NCBI GenBank assembly: GCA_947447955.1
Contig: CANFLS010000002.1
Location: 156,171-220,170 of the forward strand
Source of the DNA: Flavobacteriales bacterium
GTDB taxonomy: Bacteria > Bacteroidota > Bacteroidia > NS11-12g > UBA955
Length of the DNA: 64,000 nucleotides
Direction: 5' to 3'
Part shown: positions 1-8,613 of the stretch, one piece after another
Numbering within the stretch: the first letter of the stretch is position 1
Layout: every line of letters starts with the position of its first letter
Notes under the pieces: model-generated
The model's database searches: none
What the model saw: only the letters and a program-made list of their open reading frames with translations
Told to the model about the DNA's origin: nothing
Made by a program: the position numbers and the translations under genes

Positions 1-2
1 AA

Positions 3-38
3 AAAGAAAAGTTATTTTCGGCAAGTAAAAATAAATAG
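3..38 (+). CDS. C-terminal tail of an upstream gene (possibly rhomboid-family protease)
   Basis: The first bases read KEKLFSASKNK followed by TAG at 36-38, and the frame is open to the window edge. From memory, Bacteroidota rhomboid-family intramembrane proteases with a C-terminal DUF6576 segment end in a similar 'EEK-x-FLF-x-x-SKK' tail and often precede an endonuclease/exonuclease/phosphatase gene, as here. The stop overlaps the GTG start of the next gene by one base (TAGTG), which supports a coupled pair. Only 11 codons are visible, so the family is a guess. Confidence 0.4.
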   Translation, partial: KEKLFSASKNK

Positions 39-1150
39 TGAAACTTCTCATTAAAATATTCAACTTTGTTATATTTCCTGTAACGATAGTTATAGGTTTG
101 TTACTTATGGCATCAGGACAAGTTGCATCTTTTTCGCCAAAAATCAATAGTTTCTTACCTCTAATAGGTCTTGCTTTTCCAGTATTATTTGCGTTGAATT
201 TATGTTTCCTTATTTATTGGTTGATTCAGTTAAAATGGAAAAGTCTTATTCCTGCTGCCTTTTTCCTATTTAATTTGGGGCAAATGAGCCTATACTTTCA
301 GTGGAATTCCAAACCAGATTTTCAATCTCGGCCACAAGATTTATGTAAGGTAATTACTTACAATGCAAATTTATTCGGTGCGTTTTCGGAAAGTTGGCAA
401 CAAGATTCCGTATTTCAAATTATACAAACTGAAAATGCAGATATTGTTTGTTTACAAGAAGTTTATGCAAAAAATGAAACAATGATATCGTTGTTTCAAA
501 GAATGAAAAAACGCTGTAATTATCCATACGGGGTAGTTTATAAACTCACTGAAAACAGACCGTATGGCATGATGATTCTGTCTAAACACCCTATTCATAA
601 ATGGAAACGCATTTCCTTAGGTGAAAATACAGGAAATATGGCCATGTGGGTAGATGTAAAAATGCATTCCAATGAATTTGCAGTTGATAAAACTATCCGA
701 ATTTATAATGTTCACCTACAATCATTTAGATTCAACAAATCCGATTATAAAACCATCGAAAACGTCAATTCAAACAAAGAACTTGATAAGGAACGTACAG
801 ACGGTTTAATTACCAGAATGAAACTTGCTTACTCAAAAAGAGCCAATCAAACCGAAATTTTAACCAATAATCTTGCTGAATGCAAAATCCCTAAAATTGT
901 AGTCGGTGATTTCAATGATGTACCAGCAAGTCATACTTACAGAAAAGTTTGTAATGGCTTGGGAGATGCCTTCGTAAAATGTGGAAGAGGATTGGAAAGA
1001 ACTTATAAAGGACCCTTTCCAAGTTTCAGAATTGATTACATTCTATTTTCAGACCCAATGACCTGCATAGATTATAACAGCAGGGCAAATGTTCCTGGTG
1101 ATCACAAACTCATTTCGTCTATTTTCAAAATAGACCAATTGTTTTATTAA
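38..1150 (+). CDS. Membrane-anchored endonuclease/exonuclease/phosphatase family protein
   Basis: This 370-residue protein has two or three N-terminal hydrophobic segments (about residues 5-28, 38-60 and 68-85) followed by an EEP-fold domain from about residue 100. The EEP metal and catalytic motifs are visible: YNANLF near 108, LQEVY with the metal-binding Glu near 140, GDFNDVP near 291, DYILF near 334 and a C-terminal GDHKLI in place of the usual SDHxP. The fold is shared by nucleases, sphingomyelinases and inositol phosphatases, so the substrate cannot be told; the catalytic domain probably faces the periplasm. The start is GTG at 38, since an in-frame TAA at 32-34 excludes anything earlier. 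It overlaps the preceding gene's stop by one base. Confidence 0.85.
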   Translation: MKLLIKIFNFVIFPVTIVIGLLLMASGQVASFSPKINSFLPLIGLAFPVLFALNLCFLIYWLIQLKWKSLIPAAFFLFNLGQMSLYFQWNSKPDFQSRPQDLCKVITYNANLFGAFSESWQQDSVFQIIQTENADIVCLQEVYAKNETMISLFQRMKKRCNYPYGVVYKLTENRPYGMMILSKHPIHKWKRISLGENTGNMAMWVDVKMHSNEFAVDKTIRIYNVHLQSFRFNKSDYKTIENVNSNKELDKERTDGLITRMKLAYSKRANQTEILTNNLAECKIPKIVVGDFNDVPASHTYRKVCNGLGDAFVKCGRGLERTYKGPFPSFRIDYILFSDPMTCIDYNSRANVPGDHKLISSIFKIDQLFY

Positions 1151-1875
1151 CGGCGTTGCATATTGCGTTGGGCTTCTGCTCTTTGCAATTCAACAATTGT
1201 TCTCTGTGCAGCATAGAATTTTGGCGATATTTTCAAAGCTTCTTGCAATGATTGCGCAGCACCCAAAACATCATGACGGCTATTTTGTAAAAGAGAATTC
1301 AAATACAAAAACGCTGCCTTCGCTGGAACTTCTTCTTGTATTTGCGCTTCCAAATGTGCCAATCTAACCTTCTTTTCCATGTTGTCTGAAGCTTTCATGA
1401 TTTGCTGAATCATTGAATCAACCACAGCAATTTTTCCCCTTGCAGTTTCAATAAACGCCATATCCCAATAGTAAGTATAGTTCTGTGTGTTCTTCCAAAG
1501 ATCAAAAAACATGTTGTACGACAATGTATCCTTGCCCTGTTCAAGTAACAACTTTCCTTTGATTTCTTTCAAATATTCATTGTTGTTATTGAGGGACAAT
1601 CCTTTGTCTACGAAAAACATTGCAGTGTATGGATTTCTAACAGCTGAAGGATTAACTGCATAGAAATAGTGATACAGCGCCAAACTATCATAAGCCCATT
1701 TGCCTATTGTAGAATCGTTTGCCAACCATTGCGTTAATATTTGGGCACTGGTTGCATGATCTAGTGCTTTTTGCGAAAACTCATACGACTTTTTAAATGA
1801 TGACTCGTTTTGTTTATTGCCACAGCCAGCGAATAAAACTCCTACAACCAAGAAAACTAATAAATATTTTTTCAT
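1147..1875 (-). CDS. Lipoprotein with tetratricopeptide-like helices
   Basis: The 242-residue product begins with a lipoprotein signal (MKKYLLVFLVVGVLFAGC, lipid-modified Cys at 18). The mature part is helical, with TPR-like stretches around 'PYTAMFFVDKGLSLNNNNEYL' positions and 'AAQSLQEALKISPKFYAAQ', where the second half has the A-x-x-x-L-x-P spacing of a TPR. It would be an envelope lipoprotein acting as a scaffold; no catalytic motif is seen. It lies 24 bases after the YbjN-like gene on the same strand, so the two are probably co-transcribed. It ends convergently with the EEP gene, overlapping its last four bases. The specific role is unknown. Confidence 0.75.
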   Translation of the reverse strand: MKKYLLVFLVVGVLFAGCGNKQNESSFKKSYEFSQKALDHATSAQILTQWLANDSTIGKWAYDSLALYHYFYAVNPSAVRNPYTAMFFVDKGLSLNNNNEYLKEIKGKLLLEQGKDTLSYNMFFDLWKNTQNYTYYWDMAFIETARGKIAVVDSMIQQIMKASDNMEKKVRLAHLEAQIQEEVPAKAAFLYLNSLLQNSRHDVLGAAQSLQEALKISPKFYAAQRTIVELQRAEAQRNMQRR

Positions 1876-1899
1876 TTTTACAATATTACAAAGATTGGA

Positions 1900-2367
1900 T
1901 TAATTGCCTTCAACAACACGTTTTAAATTAAATTCATCTTTCAAAACATGGTAAGCCATTTCGGCATAATAGGCCAACGCGTCGATGGTAGGTCCTAAGC
2001 TATCTGGTTTAAATGCAGAACCGGGTACTCGGTAACTTAAAACCACAACATTGTCGCGGGTGTTATATGAAAATTTGCCCAAGTGTAGATTCAAATTCAC
2101 AACCAATAATTCTTCCAAAAATTCAGCACGCTTTACCGTCGGACCGTAACAAAATGGAACAGTAATTTGAAAAACAGTTTTGTCTTGTTCAAAAATAAAG
2201 TAATTCCATGGGGTTGATTGTTTATCGTCCCAAGCGTCAATATAAATTGGAGTTTCGTTTTTTAATAAAATCCACTGACCCTGTTCATCCGCTTGAGATT
2301 CCTCTTTACTCAATCCCATCTCAACAATTGCCAATTCAACTGTTTTTACTAAATCATTAATTTCCAC
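1900..2367 (-). CDS. YbjN-like domain protein
   Basis: This is a 155-residue soluble protein without signal peptide. The pattern of an alpha/beta sandwich with 'WNYFIFEQDKTVFQITVPFCYG' length strands and a final long helix resembles the YbjN / type III secretion chaperone-like fold. The start is GTG (codon at 2367-2365), chosen because a perfect -7 box TATCTTTG on the minus strand (2379-2372) ends four bases before it, leaving no room for an earlier start and suggesting a leaderless mRNA. Members of this fold act as chaperones or regulators; no function can be assigned here. It heads a two-gene unit with the downstream lipoprotein. Confidence 0.65.
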   Translation of the reverse strand: MEINDLVKTVELAIVEMGLSKEESQADEQGQWILLKNETPIYIDAWDDKQSTPWNYFIFEQDKTVFQITVPFCYGPTVKRAEFLEELLVVNLNLHLGKFSYNTRDNVVVLSYRVPGSAFKPDSLGPTIDALAYYAEMAYHVLKDEFNLKRVVEGN

Positions 2368-2371
2368 GAAA

Positions 2372-2379
2372 CAAAGATA
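2372..2379 (-). promoter_or_regulatory. -7 box of the YbjN-like gene, 4 nt before its GTG
   Basis: On the minus strand this reads TATCTTTG, a perfect match to the Bacteroidota -7 consensus TAnnTTTG. The GTG start follows after four bases, so transcription should begin at or next to the start codon. Confidence 0.65.
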
Positions 2380-2507
2380 CTTTGTAAATTTTACTCAAAA
2401 TAATTCTGTCAATAAAAATACAGTCAAACCCTAAGATTAATATAAACCTAAAAATCAAATAATTTGGCTTATAATGAGGAAATTACTATCTTGCACATCA
2501 ATACTTA

Positions 2508-2522
2508 GTGTAAAACTGACAC
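2508..2522 (+). promoter_or_regulatory. Candidate operator shared by the two GH13 genes, copy 1
   Basis: GTGTAAAACTGACAC is an imperfect palindrome (GTGT/ACAC ends) ending one base before the ATG of the lipoprotein amylase gene. A 13/15 match, GTGTAAAATTAACAC, lies at 19041-19055 directly before the other GH13 gene. A -7-like TATCTTG sits at 2487-2493, so the site would lie in the 5' end of the transcript, where a repressor could block elongation. Confidence 0.5.
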
Positions 2523-2523
2523 C

Positions 2524-3918
2524 ATGAAAATTTTCAAAACTATTCAACTTATTTTATTAATTGCAATCATTGCAATTGGTGGATGCAGATCAACCAATGA
2601 ATCTACATCTAAAACAAATTTAAATGCCCCAGAATGGAGCAAACAATCAGTTATTTACGAAGTAAATGTACGTCAACATACTGCTGAGGGTACATTTAAA
2701 GCTTTCACAAGAGATATTCCACGTATTAAAGAATTAGGCGCAGATATTCTTTGGATCATGCCAATTAATCCTATTGGTATTAAAAATAGAAAAGGAACTC
2801 TGGGCAGCTATTACAGCGTTAAAAATTATACCGCAATCAATCCTGAATTTGGAAATCTAGATGATTTCAAAGCAATGGTGAAAGAAGCGCATAACCATGG
2901 TCAAAAAGTAATTATCGATTGGGTTGCAAACCATACATCTTGGGATCACTCATGGATTACTGAACATCCAGAATATTATGAAAAAGATAGCACTGGAAAA
3001 ATCATTACTCAATACGATTGGTCTGATGTTGCAAAATTAAATTATTCAAATATTGATTTAAGAAAAGCGATGATCGAATCAATGAAGTTTTGGGTAAAAG
3101 AATGTGACATTGATGGATTCAGATGCGACGTTGCATTTTTGGTTCCTGCAGATTTTTGGGTAGTTGCAAGAACAGAGTTAGAAGCATTAAAACCAGTTTT
3201 TATGTTGGCGGAAATGGAAACCCAAACAGATATCAATCCCAATCCAAAAGAATATTATACAAATGCATTTAATGCAAATTACTCTTGGAGTTTTCACGGA
3301 TTAAGTTCTGAAATTGCATTAGGCAAAAAAACTTACAAAGATTTCCAAAATCATATTAAGAAAACCTACACCGAAACACCATCAGATGTTTATCGCATGC
3401 ATTTTTTAACAAATCACGATGAAAACTCTTGGAATGGAACAGTTGATGAAAAATACGGCGACAAATGGCAGTTATTTAGCGTGTTAAATTATACATTGCC
3501 ACAATCATTGCCCTTGATTTACAGCGGAGAAGAAGCAAATAATAAAAAAAGATTGCAGTTTTTCGAAAAAGATCCAATTATTTGGGGGGATACTACGCTC
3601 TTTGGTTGGTATAGAAAAATGAATGCATTAAAACATAACCAACCTGCTCTTGCCAATGGTAAATACGGCGCTCCTACCAAATTTATTAATTTAAATAACT
3701 CAGAAGATTTAAGCTCTTTAATTGTTTATGAAAGAACAATGGATGGAAAATCTATATACGTAGTTGCAAATATGTCTGCCGGAACCCAATCATTTAAAAA
3801 TCTTGGTGGTTATGTTCCCAATGAAAAAGACATTTATGTATCAAGTAAATTTGAGAATAAAAACGGAGAGTTTATTCTGCCTAGTTTCGGGTTTGTTTTA
3901 TTTACCGTAAATAACTAA
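2524..3918 (+). CDS. GH13 alpha-amylase family lipoprotein
   Basis: This 464-residue enzyme should hydrolyse alpha-glucosidic bonds of starch or maltodextrins at the cell envelope. A lipoprotein signal ends in IGGC (Cys21). The GH13 signature regions are all present: region I DWVANHT, region II DGFRCDVAF with nucleophile Asp202, region III LAEME with acid/base Glu230 and region IV TNHDE with Asp299. A short C-terminal beta domain (about residues 385-464) completes the usual layout. It is compact for the family and has no carbohydrate-binding module. The sugar transporter gene follows after three bases, so products are probably taken up by it. A palindrome before the ATG is shared with the GH13 gene at 16.5-19 kb. 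Confidence 0.93.
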   Translation: MKIFKTIQLILLIAIIAIGGCRSTNESTSKTNLNAPEWSKQSVIYEVNVRQHTAEGTFKAFTRDIPRIKELGADILWIMPINPIGIKNRKGTLGSYYSVKNYTAINPEFGNLDDFKAMVKEAHNHGQKVIIDWVANHTSWDHSWITEHPEYYEKDSTGKIITQYDWSDVAKLNYSNIDLRKAMIESMKFWVKECDIDGFRCDVAFLVPADFWVVARTELEALKPVFMLAEMETQTDINPNPKEYYTNAFNANYSWSFHGLSSEIALGKKTYKDFQNHIKKTYTETPSDVYRMHFLTNHDENSWNGTVDEKYGDKWQLFSVLNYTLPQSLPLIYSGEEANNKKRLQFFEKDPIIWGDTTLFGWYRKMNALKHNQPALANGKYGAPTKFINLNNSEDLSSLIVYERTMDGKSIYVVANMSAGTQSFKNLGGYVPNEKDIYVSSKFENKNGEFILPSFGFVLFTVNN

Positions 3919-3921
3919 AAG

Positions 3922-5271
3922 ATGAAGCCGCGTTTATCAATCATTCAAATTGTAAATATGAGCATTGGATTCATGGGAATCCAATTCGGTTGGGCCTTGC
4001 AAATGGCCAACATGAGTTCTATTTACGAATATTTAGGTGCAGCCCCAGATAAATTGCCGTTTTTATGGTTAGCGGCTCCCCTAACGGGATTATTGGTACA
4101 ACCTATAATTGGTTATTTAAGCGATAAAACTTGGCATCCTATTTTAGGCAGACGAAGACCCTATTTTTTGTTTGGGGCAATACTAAGTTCTATCGCACTG
4201 ATAATCATGCCAAATTCACCACAATTATGGATGGCAGCAGGTTTGCTATGGATACTAGATTCTTCCATTAATATATCAATGGAACCATTTAGGGCATTTG
4301 TGGCTGATAAATTACCTGAAGAACAAAGAACCCTTGGTTTTTCTATGCAAAGTTTATTCATTGGATTGGGTAGCGTAGTTGCTAGTTCATTGCCTTGGAT
4401 ATTGTCTCATTGGTTTGGAGTTACCAACGTTTCAGACAAAGGTCAAATTCCCTATAACGTAAAAATTAGCTTTTACATTGGAGCTGTCGCATTCATTACA
4501 TTTGTACTATATACCGTTTTTACAACGAAAGAATATCCCCCAACAGAAGAAGAAATTAAAGAATTAAAAAGCAAGAAAGGTGGATTTGTAAATGGATTCA
4601 AAGAGATTTTAGATGCCATTTTAAAAATGCCAAAACGCATGAAGCAACTTGCGTTGGTGCAATTCTTAACTTGGCCGGGATTGTTTCTAATGTGGTTTTA
4701 TTACACCCCAGCCGTGGGTAACTTCATTTATGGAGGCTCTGCCGATGGCTCATCAACTGTAATAGTAAAAGATTGGATTTCGATAGTAGATCAAAACAAA
4801 CTCATGTACACCAGAGGTACCGAATTCGCAGGATTAACGTATTCATTCCAAAACATCATTACATTTTTATTCGCATTTTTAATACCATTTTTGGCCTCAA
4901 AATTATCAAACAAGTATACCCATATGTTGTGTTTGCTTATTGGAGGATTTGGTTTATTGTCTATTAATTTTATTGACAAAGACAGTATTCTAGGACTTTA
5001 CGGAGTAATGGCATGTGTTGGCATTGCATGGAGCAGCATTTTATCCATGCCTTACAGTATGTTAAGTGGATGTTTGCCAGAAAACAAGATTGGAATTTAC
5101 ATGGGTATTTTTAACTTCTTCATTGTTTTGCCTGAAATAATTGCAGCACTATTCTTTGGAGATTTTATGAAAAATATCCTTCACAACAACCAAATTTATG
5201 GCGTAATGTGCGGTGGAGTTTTACTCATAATTGCTGCAATGTTAACTACCAGAATTACTTCTGATAATTAA
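3922..5271 (+). CDS. MFS sugar transporter, SLC45/GPH type
   Basis: The 449-residue product has about twelve hydrophobic segments and the motif GRRRPYFLFGA after segment 2, typical of the sucrose/maltose-proton symporters of the SLC45/GPH branch of the major facilitator superfamily. 'GIAWSSILSMPYSML' near residue 365 is also characteristic of this group. It probably imports maltose or short maltodextrins across the inner membrane. The ATG lies three bases after the stop of the GH13 lipoprotein amylase, so the two form an operon. It converges with the amino-acid permease gene, with four bases between the stops and no clear terminator hairpin. Confidence 0.88.
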   Translation: MKPRLSIIQIVNMSIGFMGIQFGWALQMANMSSIYEYLGAAPDKLPFLWLAAPLTGLLVQPIIGYLSDKTWHPILGRRRPYFLFGAILSSIALIIMPNSPQLWMAAGLLWILDSSINISMEPFRAFVADKLPEEQRTLGFSMQSLFIGLGSVVASSLPWILSHWFGVTNVSDKGQIPYNVKISFYIGAVAFITFVLYTVFTTKEYPPTEEEIKELKSKKGGFVNGFKEILDAILKMPKRMKQLALVQFLTWPGLFLMWFYYTPAVGNFIYGGSADGSSTVIVKDWISIVDQNKLMYTRGTEFAGLTYSFQNIITFLFAFLIPFLASKLSNKYTHMLCLLIGGFGLLSINFIDKDSILGLYGVMACVGIAWSSILSMPYSMLSGCLPENKIGIYMGIFNFFIVLPEIIAALFFGDFMKNILHNNQIYGVMCGGVLLIIAAMLTTRITSDN

Positions 5272-5275
5272 ATTA

Positions 5276-6589
5276 TCAATTCAATTGGGTTGATTGTTTT
5301 CTTGCAAAAAGAAAATAAAATATCAATCCCAATACTGAAGTACTTAATCCCAATACACTTTCAATTGGCCTGTCTTTGATAAAATAATAAGCCACTCCAG
5401 TTGTCATTACAAGAAAAATTATTGGGGTAAAAGGATAACCCCAAGCCTTATATCCTGCTGGTTTTCCCTGTTTATAACGCAAAACAAATAATCCAAAAAC
5501 GGTTAATAGGGTAAACAATGATAGTGTGAATGCAACATAATAAATAAGCGATTCGAAATTCATAGTGTACATCAAAACCAAACTCAAAACACTTTGGGTA
5601 ATAATTGCAACTCTTGGTGTTCCATCTTGAGCAGATTTCCCTAAGTAAGATAATTTCGGAATACTTGAAAACATTGACTTCATTACTCTTGGGCCCGTAA
5701 AAATCATTGAGCTAATAGTAGAGATTAATAATAAGCTTATAATTCCCCCCATCACATTTCCTATTGAATTACCTAGCAATGACTTAGCCGCAATCAAGCC
5801 AATTTCTTTATTTCCAACCAATTCACTCATTGGGGTGGAAAGTAAAAAAACAGAGTTTAAAAGAACATACATCACAATTACAATGGATGTTCCCAAAAGA
5901 ATACTTTTAGATAAGTTCTTTTCAGGATTTTCAATACTTCCAGCAATATAAGAACTTGCATTCCATCCACTGTAAGCAAAAGACACCCAAACCAAACTAA
6001 TTGCAAATGCAGGTGTTATCATTCCACCGTGGAACAATTCATTCCAAGCAGCATTTGAAGGAGCAAATGAAATCGCTACTGGTGACAAATAGTATCCGAA
6101 GGATACAAAAATGAGGATAATCAACACCTTGGCCAAGGTTGATATTTTTTGAAACAACAATCCCAATTTCATACTGTAAATATGAATGAGAGAAATAATT
6201 ACTATTACACAAACAGCCAATAATTTTTCATTCACTTCTCCATAAAATCCATGAACATATGCACCCAGTGCCAAAGAAGCACCTGCAATTGGTGCGGCAA
6301 ATCCAACAGTGCTACTTACAAATCCAGCCATATATCCAATTGAAGGATGATATATTTTGGTCAAAAAATAAAATTCGCCGCCATCTTCAGGAAGCCTGCT
6401 TGAAACCTCTGCATAACAAAACGCACCCAACAAAGCCAAAACACCGCCTATGAGCCAAATCATAATGATTGAAAACCCCGAATGAATATCAAATAATTGA
6501 AAGCCCAAACTTGTAAAAACACCTGTGCCCACCATATTGGCAACAACCATACTCGTTGCTCCCCAGAAATCAATTTTGCGTATCGCCAT
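5276..6589 (-). CDS. APC-family amino-acid permease
   Basis: The 437-residue protein has about twelve hydrophobic segments and the APC-superfamily first-helix motif (MVVANMVGTGVF, residues 15-26; G-x-G in the unwound part of TM1). A later segment 'VSFAYSGWNASSYIAGSIENPEKNLSKS' (given here by position, about 207-234) matches the conserved AYxGW...EIxNPxKN signature of APC/LAT-type exchangers. It should carry an amino acid or polyamine across the inner membrane; the substrate is not predictable. It is transcribed alone, divergent from the ACMSD gene. Confidence 0.88.
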   Translation of the reverse strand: MAIRKIDFWGATSMVVANMVGTGVFTSLGFQLFDIHSGFSIIMIWLIGGVLALLGAFCYAEVSSRLPEDGGEFYFLTKIYHPSIGYMAGFVSSTVGFAAPIAGASLALGAYVHGFYGEVNEKLLAVCVIVIISLIHIYSMKLGLLFQKISTLAKVLIILIFVSFGYYLSPVAISFAPSNAAWNELFHGGMITPAFAISLVWVSFAYSGWNASSYIAGSIENPEKNLSKSILLGTSIVIVMYVLLNSVFLLSTPMSELVGNKEIGLIAAKSLLGNSIGNVMGGIISLLLISTISSMIFTGPRVMKSMFSSIPKLSYLGKSAQDGTPRVAIITQSVLSLVLMYTMNFESLIYYVAFTLSLFTLLTVFGLFVLRYKQGKPAGYKAWGYPFTPIIFLVMTTGVAYYFIKDRPIESVLGLSTSVLGLIFYFLFARKQSTQLN

Positions 6590-6673
6590 AAAATTCCTTC
6601 AAAAAAACACCATTTATTGCATTGTTTTTGCAACTCATTAAAATATTTCATTGTTACAAACTTTTATTGACGT

Positions 6674-6681
6674 TATTTTTG
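6674..6681 (+). promoter_or_regulatory. -7 box of the ACMSD gene, 4 nt before ATG
   Basis: TATTTTTG matches the Bacteroidota -7 consensus TAnnTTTG and is separated from the ATG at 6686 by CTGA only. A leaderless or nearly leaderless transcript is expected. Confidence 0.6.
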
Positions 6682-6685
6682 CTGA

Positions 6686-7714
6686 ATGCAATTGTCTGAA
6701 AATCGATTTTTTACTGTAGATATTCATACCCATATCATTCCTTCTGATTTACCTCAATGGAAAAAGAAATTTGGTTACGGAGAATTTATAACCTTAGAAC
6801 ATCACAAGCCTTGTTGTGCCAATATGATGATGGATGGTGAGTTTTTCAGAGAAATTGAAAGCAATTGCTGGGATCCCGAAGCACGTTTGAAAGAATGCGG
6901 CCATCACCATGTAGATGTTCAAGTAATCAGTACCATTCCAGTTATGTTCAGTTATTGGGCAGAACCAAAACATACGCTTGAAATCTCTAAATATTTAAAT
7001 GACCATATTGCTGAAGTATGTAATTTATTTCCAAAACGTTTTGTTGGACTAGGCACATTGCCAATGCAACACGCAGATATGGCAATTAAAGAGCTACGCC
7101 GCTGCAAGGAAATTGGTTTAAAAGGCATTCAAATTGGATCACACATCAATGATTGGAACTTAAACGAACCCGCATTATTCCCCATATTTGAAGCCATGCA
7201 AGACTTAGATATGGCCTTGTTTGTTCACCCTTGGTGGTGGAGTGCAAAAACCAAAATGCCAAAATACTGGTTACCGTGGTTAGTTGGAATGCCTGCAGAA
7301 ACATCCTTGGCTATTTGTAGTATGATTTTTGGAGGGATATTCGAACGATTACCGAAACTTCGCGTTGCTTTTGCTCACGGCGGTGGTGCTTTCCCTGCAA
7401 CTATTGGAAGAATTGAACATGGATGGCAAGCGCGCCCTGATTTGGTTGCTGTAGATAATATCCATAACCCGAAAAAATATTTAGGGCAATTTTGGCTAGA
7501 TAGTTTGGTTCACGATCCTAAAATGTTAGAAATTGTTGTTGATTTGGTAGGTGCTAATCGTGTGACTTTAGGAACTGATTATCCTTTCCCTCTTGGAGAA
7601 GATAAACCAGGGGAATTGATTAAAACTAGCAATTACGATTTAAAAACCAAAGAAATTCTACTTGGTGACTCTGCTCTAGAATGGTTAAATATGGAGAAAA
7701 AATTCTTTATCTAA
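6686..7714 (+). CDS. acmsd: Amidohydrolase: 2-amino-3-carboxymuconate-6-semialdehyde decarboxylase (ACMSD)
   Basis: This 342-residue protein closely resembles ACMSD, the zinc enzyme that decarboxylates 2-amino-3-carboxymuconate semialdehyde in the 3-hydroxyanthranilate branch of tryptophan (kynurenine) breakdown. The metal site is visible: HTH at residues 14-16, His181 in FVHPWWW, His231 in FAHGGG and Asp298 in GTDYPFP. The segments 'HHKPCCANMMMD', 'NCWDPEARL' and 'IGSHINDWNL' are strongly ACMSD-like. No other kynurenine-pathway gene is seen nearby, so the pathway must be encoded elsewhere if complete. The ATG is four bases after a perfect -7 box. A related decarboxylase of the same amidohydrolase group is the alternative. 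Confidence 0.88.
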   Translation: MQLSENRFFTVDIHTHIIPSDLPQWKKKFGYGEFITLEHHKPCCANMMMDGEFFREIESNCWDPEARLKECGHHHVDVQVISTIPVMFSYWAEPKHTLEISKYLNDHIAEVCNLFPKRFVGLGTLPMQHADMAIKELRRCKEIGLKGIQIGSHINDWNLNEPALFPIFEAMQDLDMALFVHPWWWSAKTKMPKYWLPWLVGMPAETSLAICSMIFGGIFERLPKLRVAFAHGGGAFPATIGRIEHGWQARPDLVAVDNIHNPKKYLGQFWLDSLVHDPKMLEIVVDLVGANRVTLGTDYPFPLGEDKPGELIKTSNYDLKTKEILLGDSALEWLNMEKKFFI

Positions 7715-7807
7715 TTGTTTGCCATTATTTAATCCTTGAAATTAATTCATTAACCGATAAAAACATTGATTCATACTTATAAGCATAATTTCAATTTATC
7801 AAATGAT

Positions 7808-7815
7808 TATATTTG
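7808..7815 (+). promoter_or_regulatory. -7 box that decides the start of the next gene
   Basis: TATATTTG matches TAnnTTTG and lies seven bases before the ATG at 7823. The in-frame ATG at 7766 would be upstream of the expected transcription start, which favours 7823. Confidence 0.55.
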
Positions 7816-7822
7816 TATAGAA

Positions 7823-8611
7823 ATGAAAAAGTCGATTTTTAGTTTTTTAGCATTTGTTTTGGTTTGCAGTTGTGCATTTGGTCAAAATTTAAGTCCTCAA
7901 AAAGGATTCTACCCTATTCAAAAAACGCAACGAAAAATGACCCAACTTGCCAAAAACAAAATGTTGATGCAAGGACAAGAAATGAACATGGTAACGAATA
8001 TGAATATGTATTCAACCATTAATATTCAAAGCCCTGTTTCTGATAGTCAGAAGATTACTATCACATTCAATAAAATTGAAGGCGATATTGAAGTTATGGG
8101 CAAAAAACAAAATATTCCCGATGCTGCAAAAACTTTCAAACCTATCGTTTTAACTACAACCAATCAAGGTATCATAAATTCTATCACTGGCAGTCCTGAA
8201 CTACTCAAACAAATGGAACAATCATACAGTGGTAGTTTCCAATTGAACAAAAAATACACTCAGTTTTTAAATGTAAAATCAATAAAAAATATCGGAGATA
8301 GTTGGTTGGATAGCAATATTGATGGAGGCAATTCCATGATCACACAATATACTTACGATAGAAATGAAAATGGCAATGCAATTTTAAGTTTTATAACTTC
8401 AATGATTGTCCAAAGTGATATGAATCAAAATGGAATTATTATTCACAACGACTTATTAGGAAAAATGACTGGATCTATGACGGTTGATACTAAATCTAAT
8501 TATATAATTTCAACGGCAGGAAACATAAACCTTGAAGGTCGTATGGAAATGAACACCCAAGAAATTCCAGTAAATATTAATTCTACTTTTAACGACTCAA
8601 TAATAAAATAA
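7823..8611 (+). CDS. Secreted protein of unknown function, first of a tandem pair
   Basis: The 262-residue product starts MKKSIFSFLAFVLVCSCAFGQ, a signal peptide cleaved after about residue 20; a Cys in the signal makes a lipoprotein possible but there is no good lipobox. The mature N-terminus reads LSPQKGFYPIQKT, and the next gene's product has the same P-x-x-GFYP feature just after its signal. The rest is beta-rich ('VDTKSNYIISTAGNINLEGRM' region near 220-240) and reminiscent of Bacteroidota DUF6263-like envelope proteins. I do not recognise it further. An earlier in-frame ATG at 7766 is rejected because of the promoter and the signal peptide. The next gene begins two bases after its stop. 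Confidence 0.7.
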   Translation: MKKSIFSFLAFVLVCSCAFGQNLSPQKGFYPIQKTQRKMTQLAKNKMLMQGQEMNMVTNMNMYSTINIQSPVSDSQKITITFNKIEGDIEVMGKKQNIPDAAKTFKPIVLTTTNQGIINSITGSPELLKQMEQSYSGSFQLNKKYTQFLNVKSIKNIGDSWLDSNIDGGNSMITQYTYDRNENGNAILSFITSMIVQSDMNQNGIIIHNDLLGKMTGSMTVDTKSNYIISTAGNINLEGRMEMNTQEIPVNINSTFNDSIIK

Positions 8612-8613
8612 AT

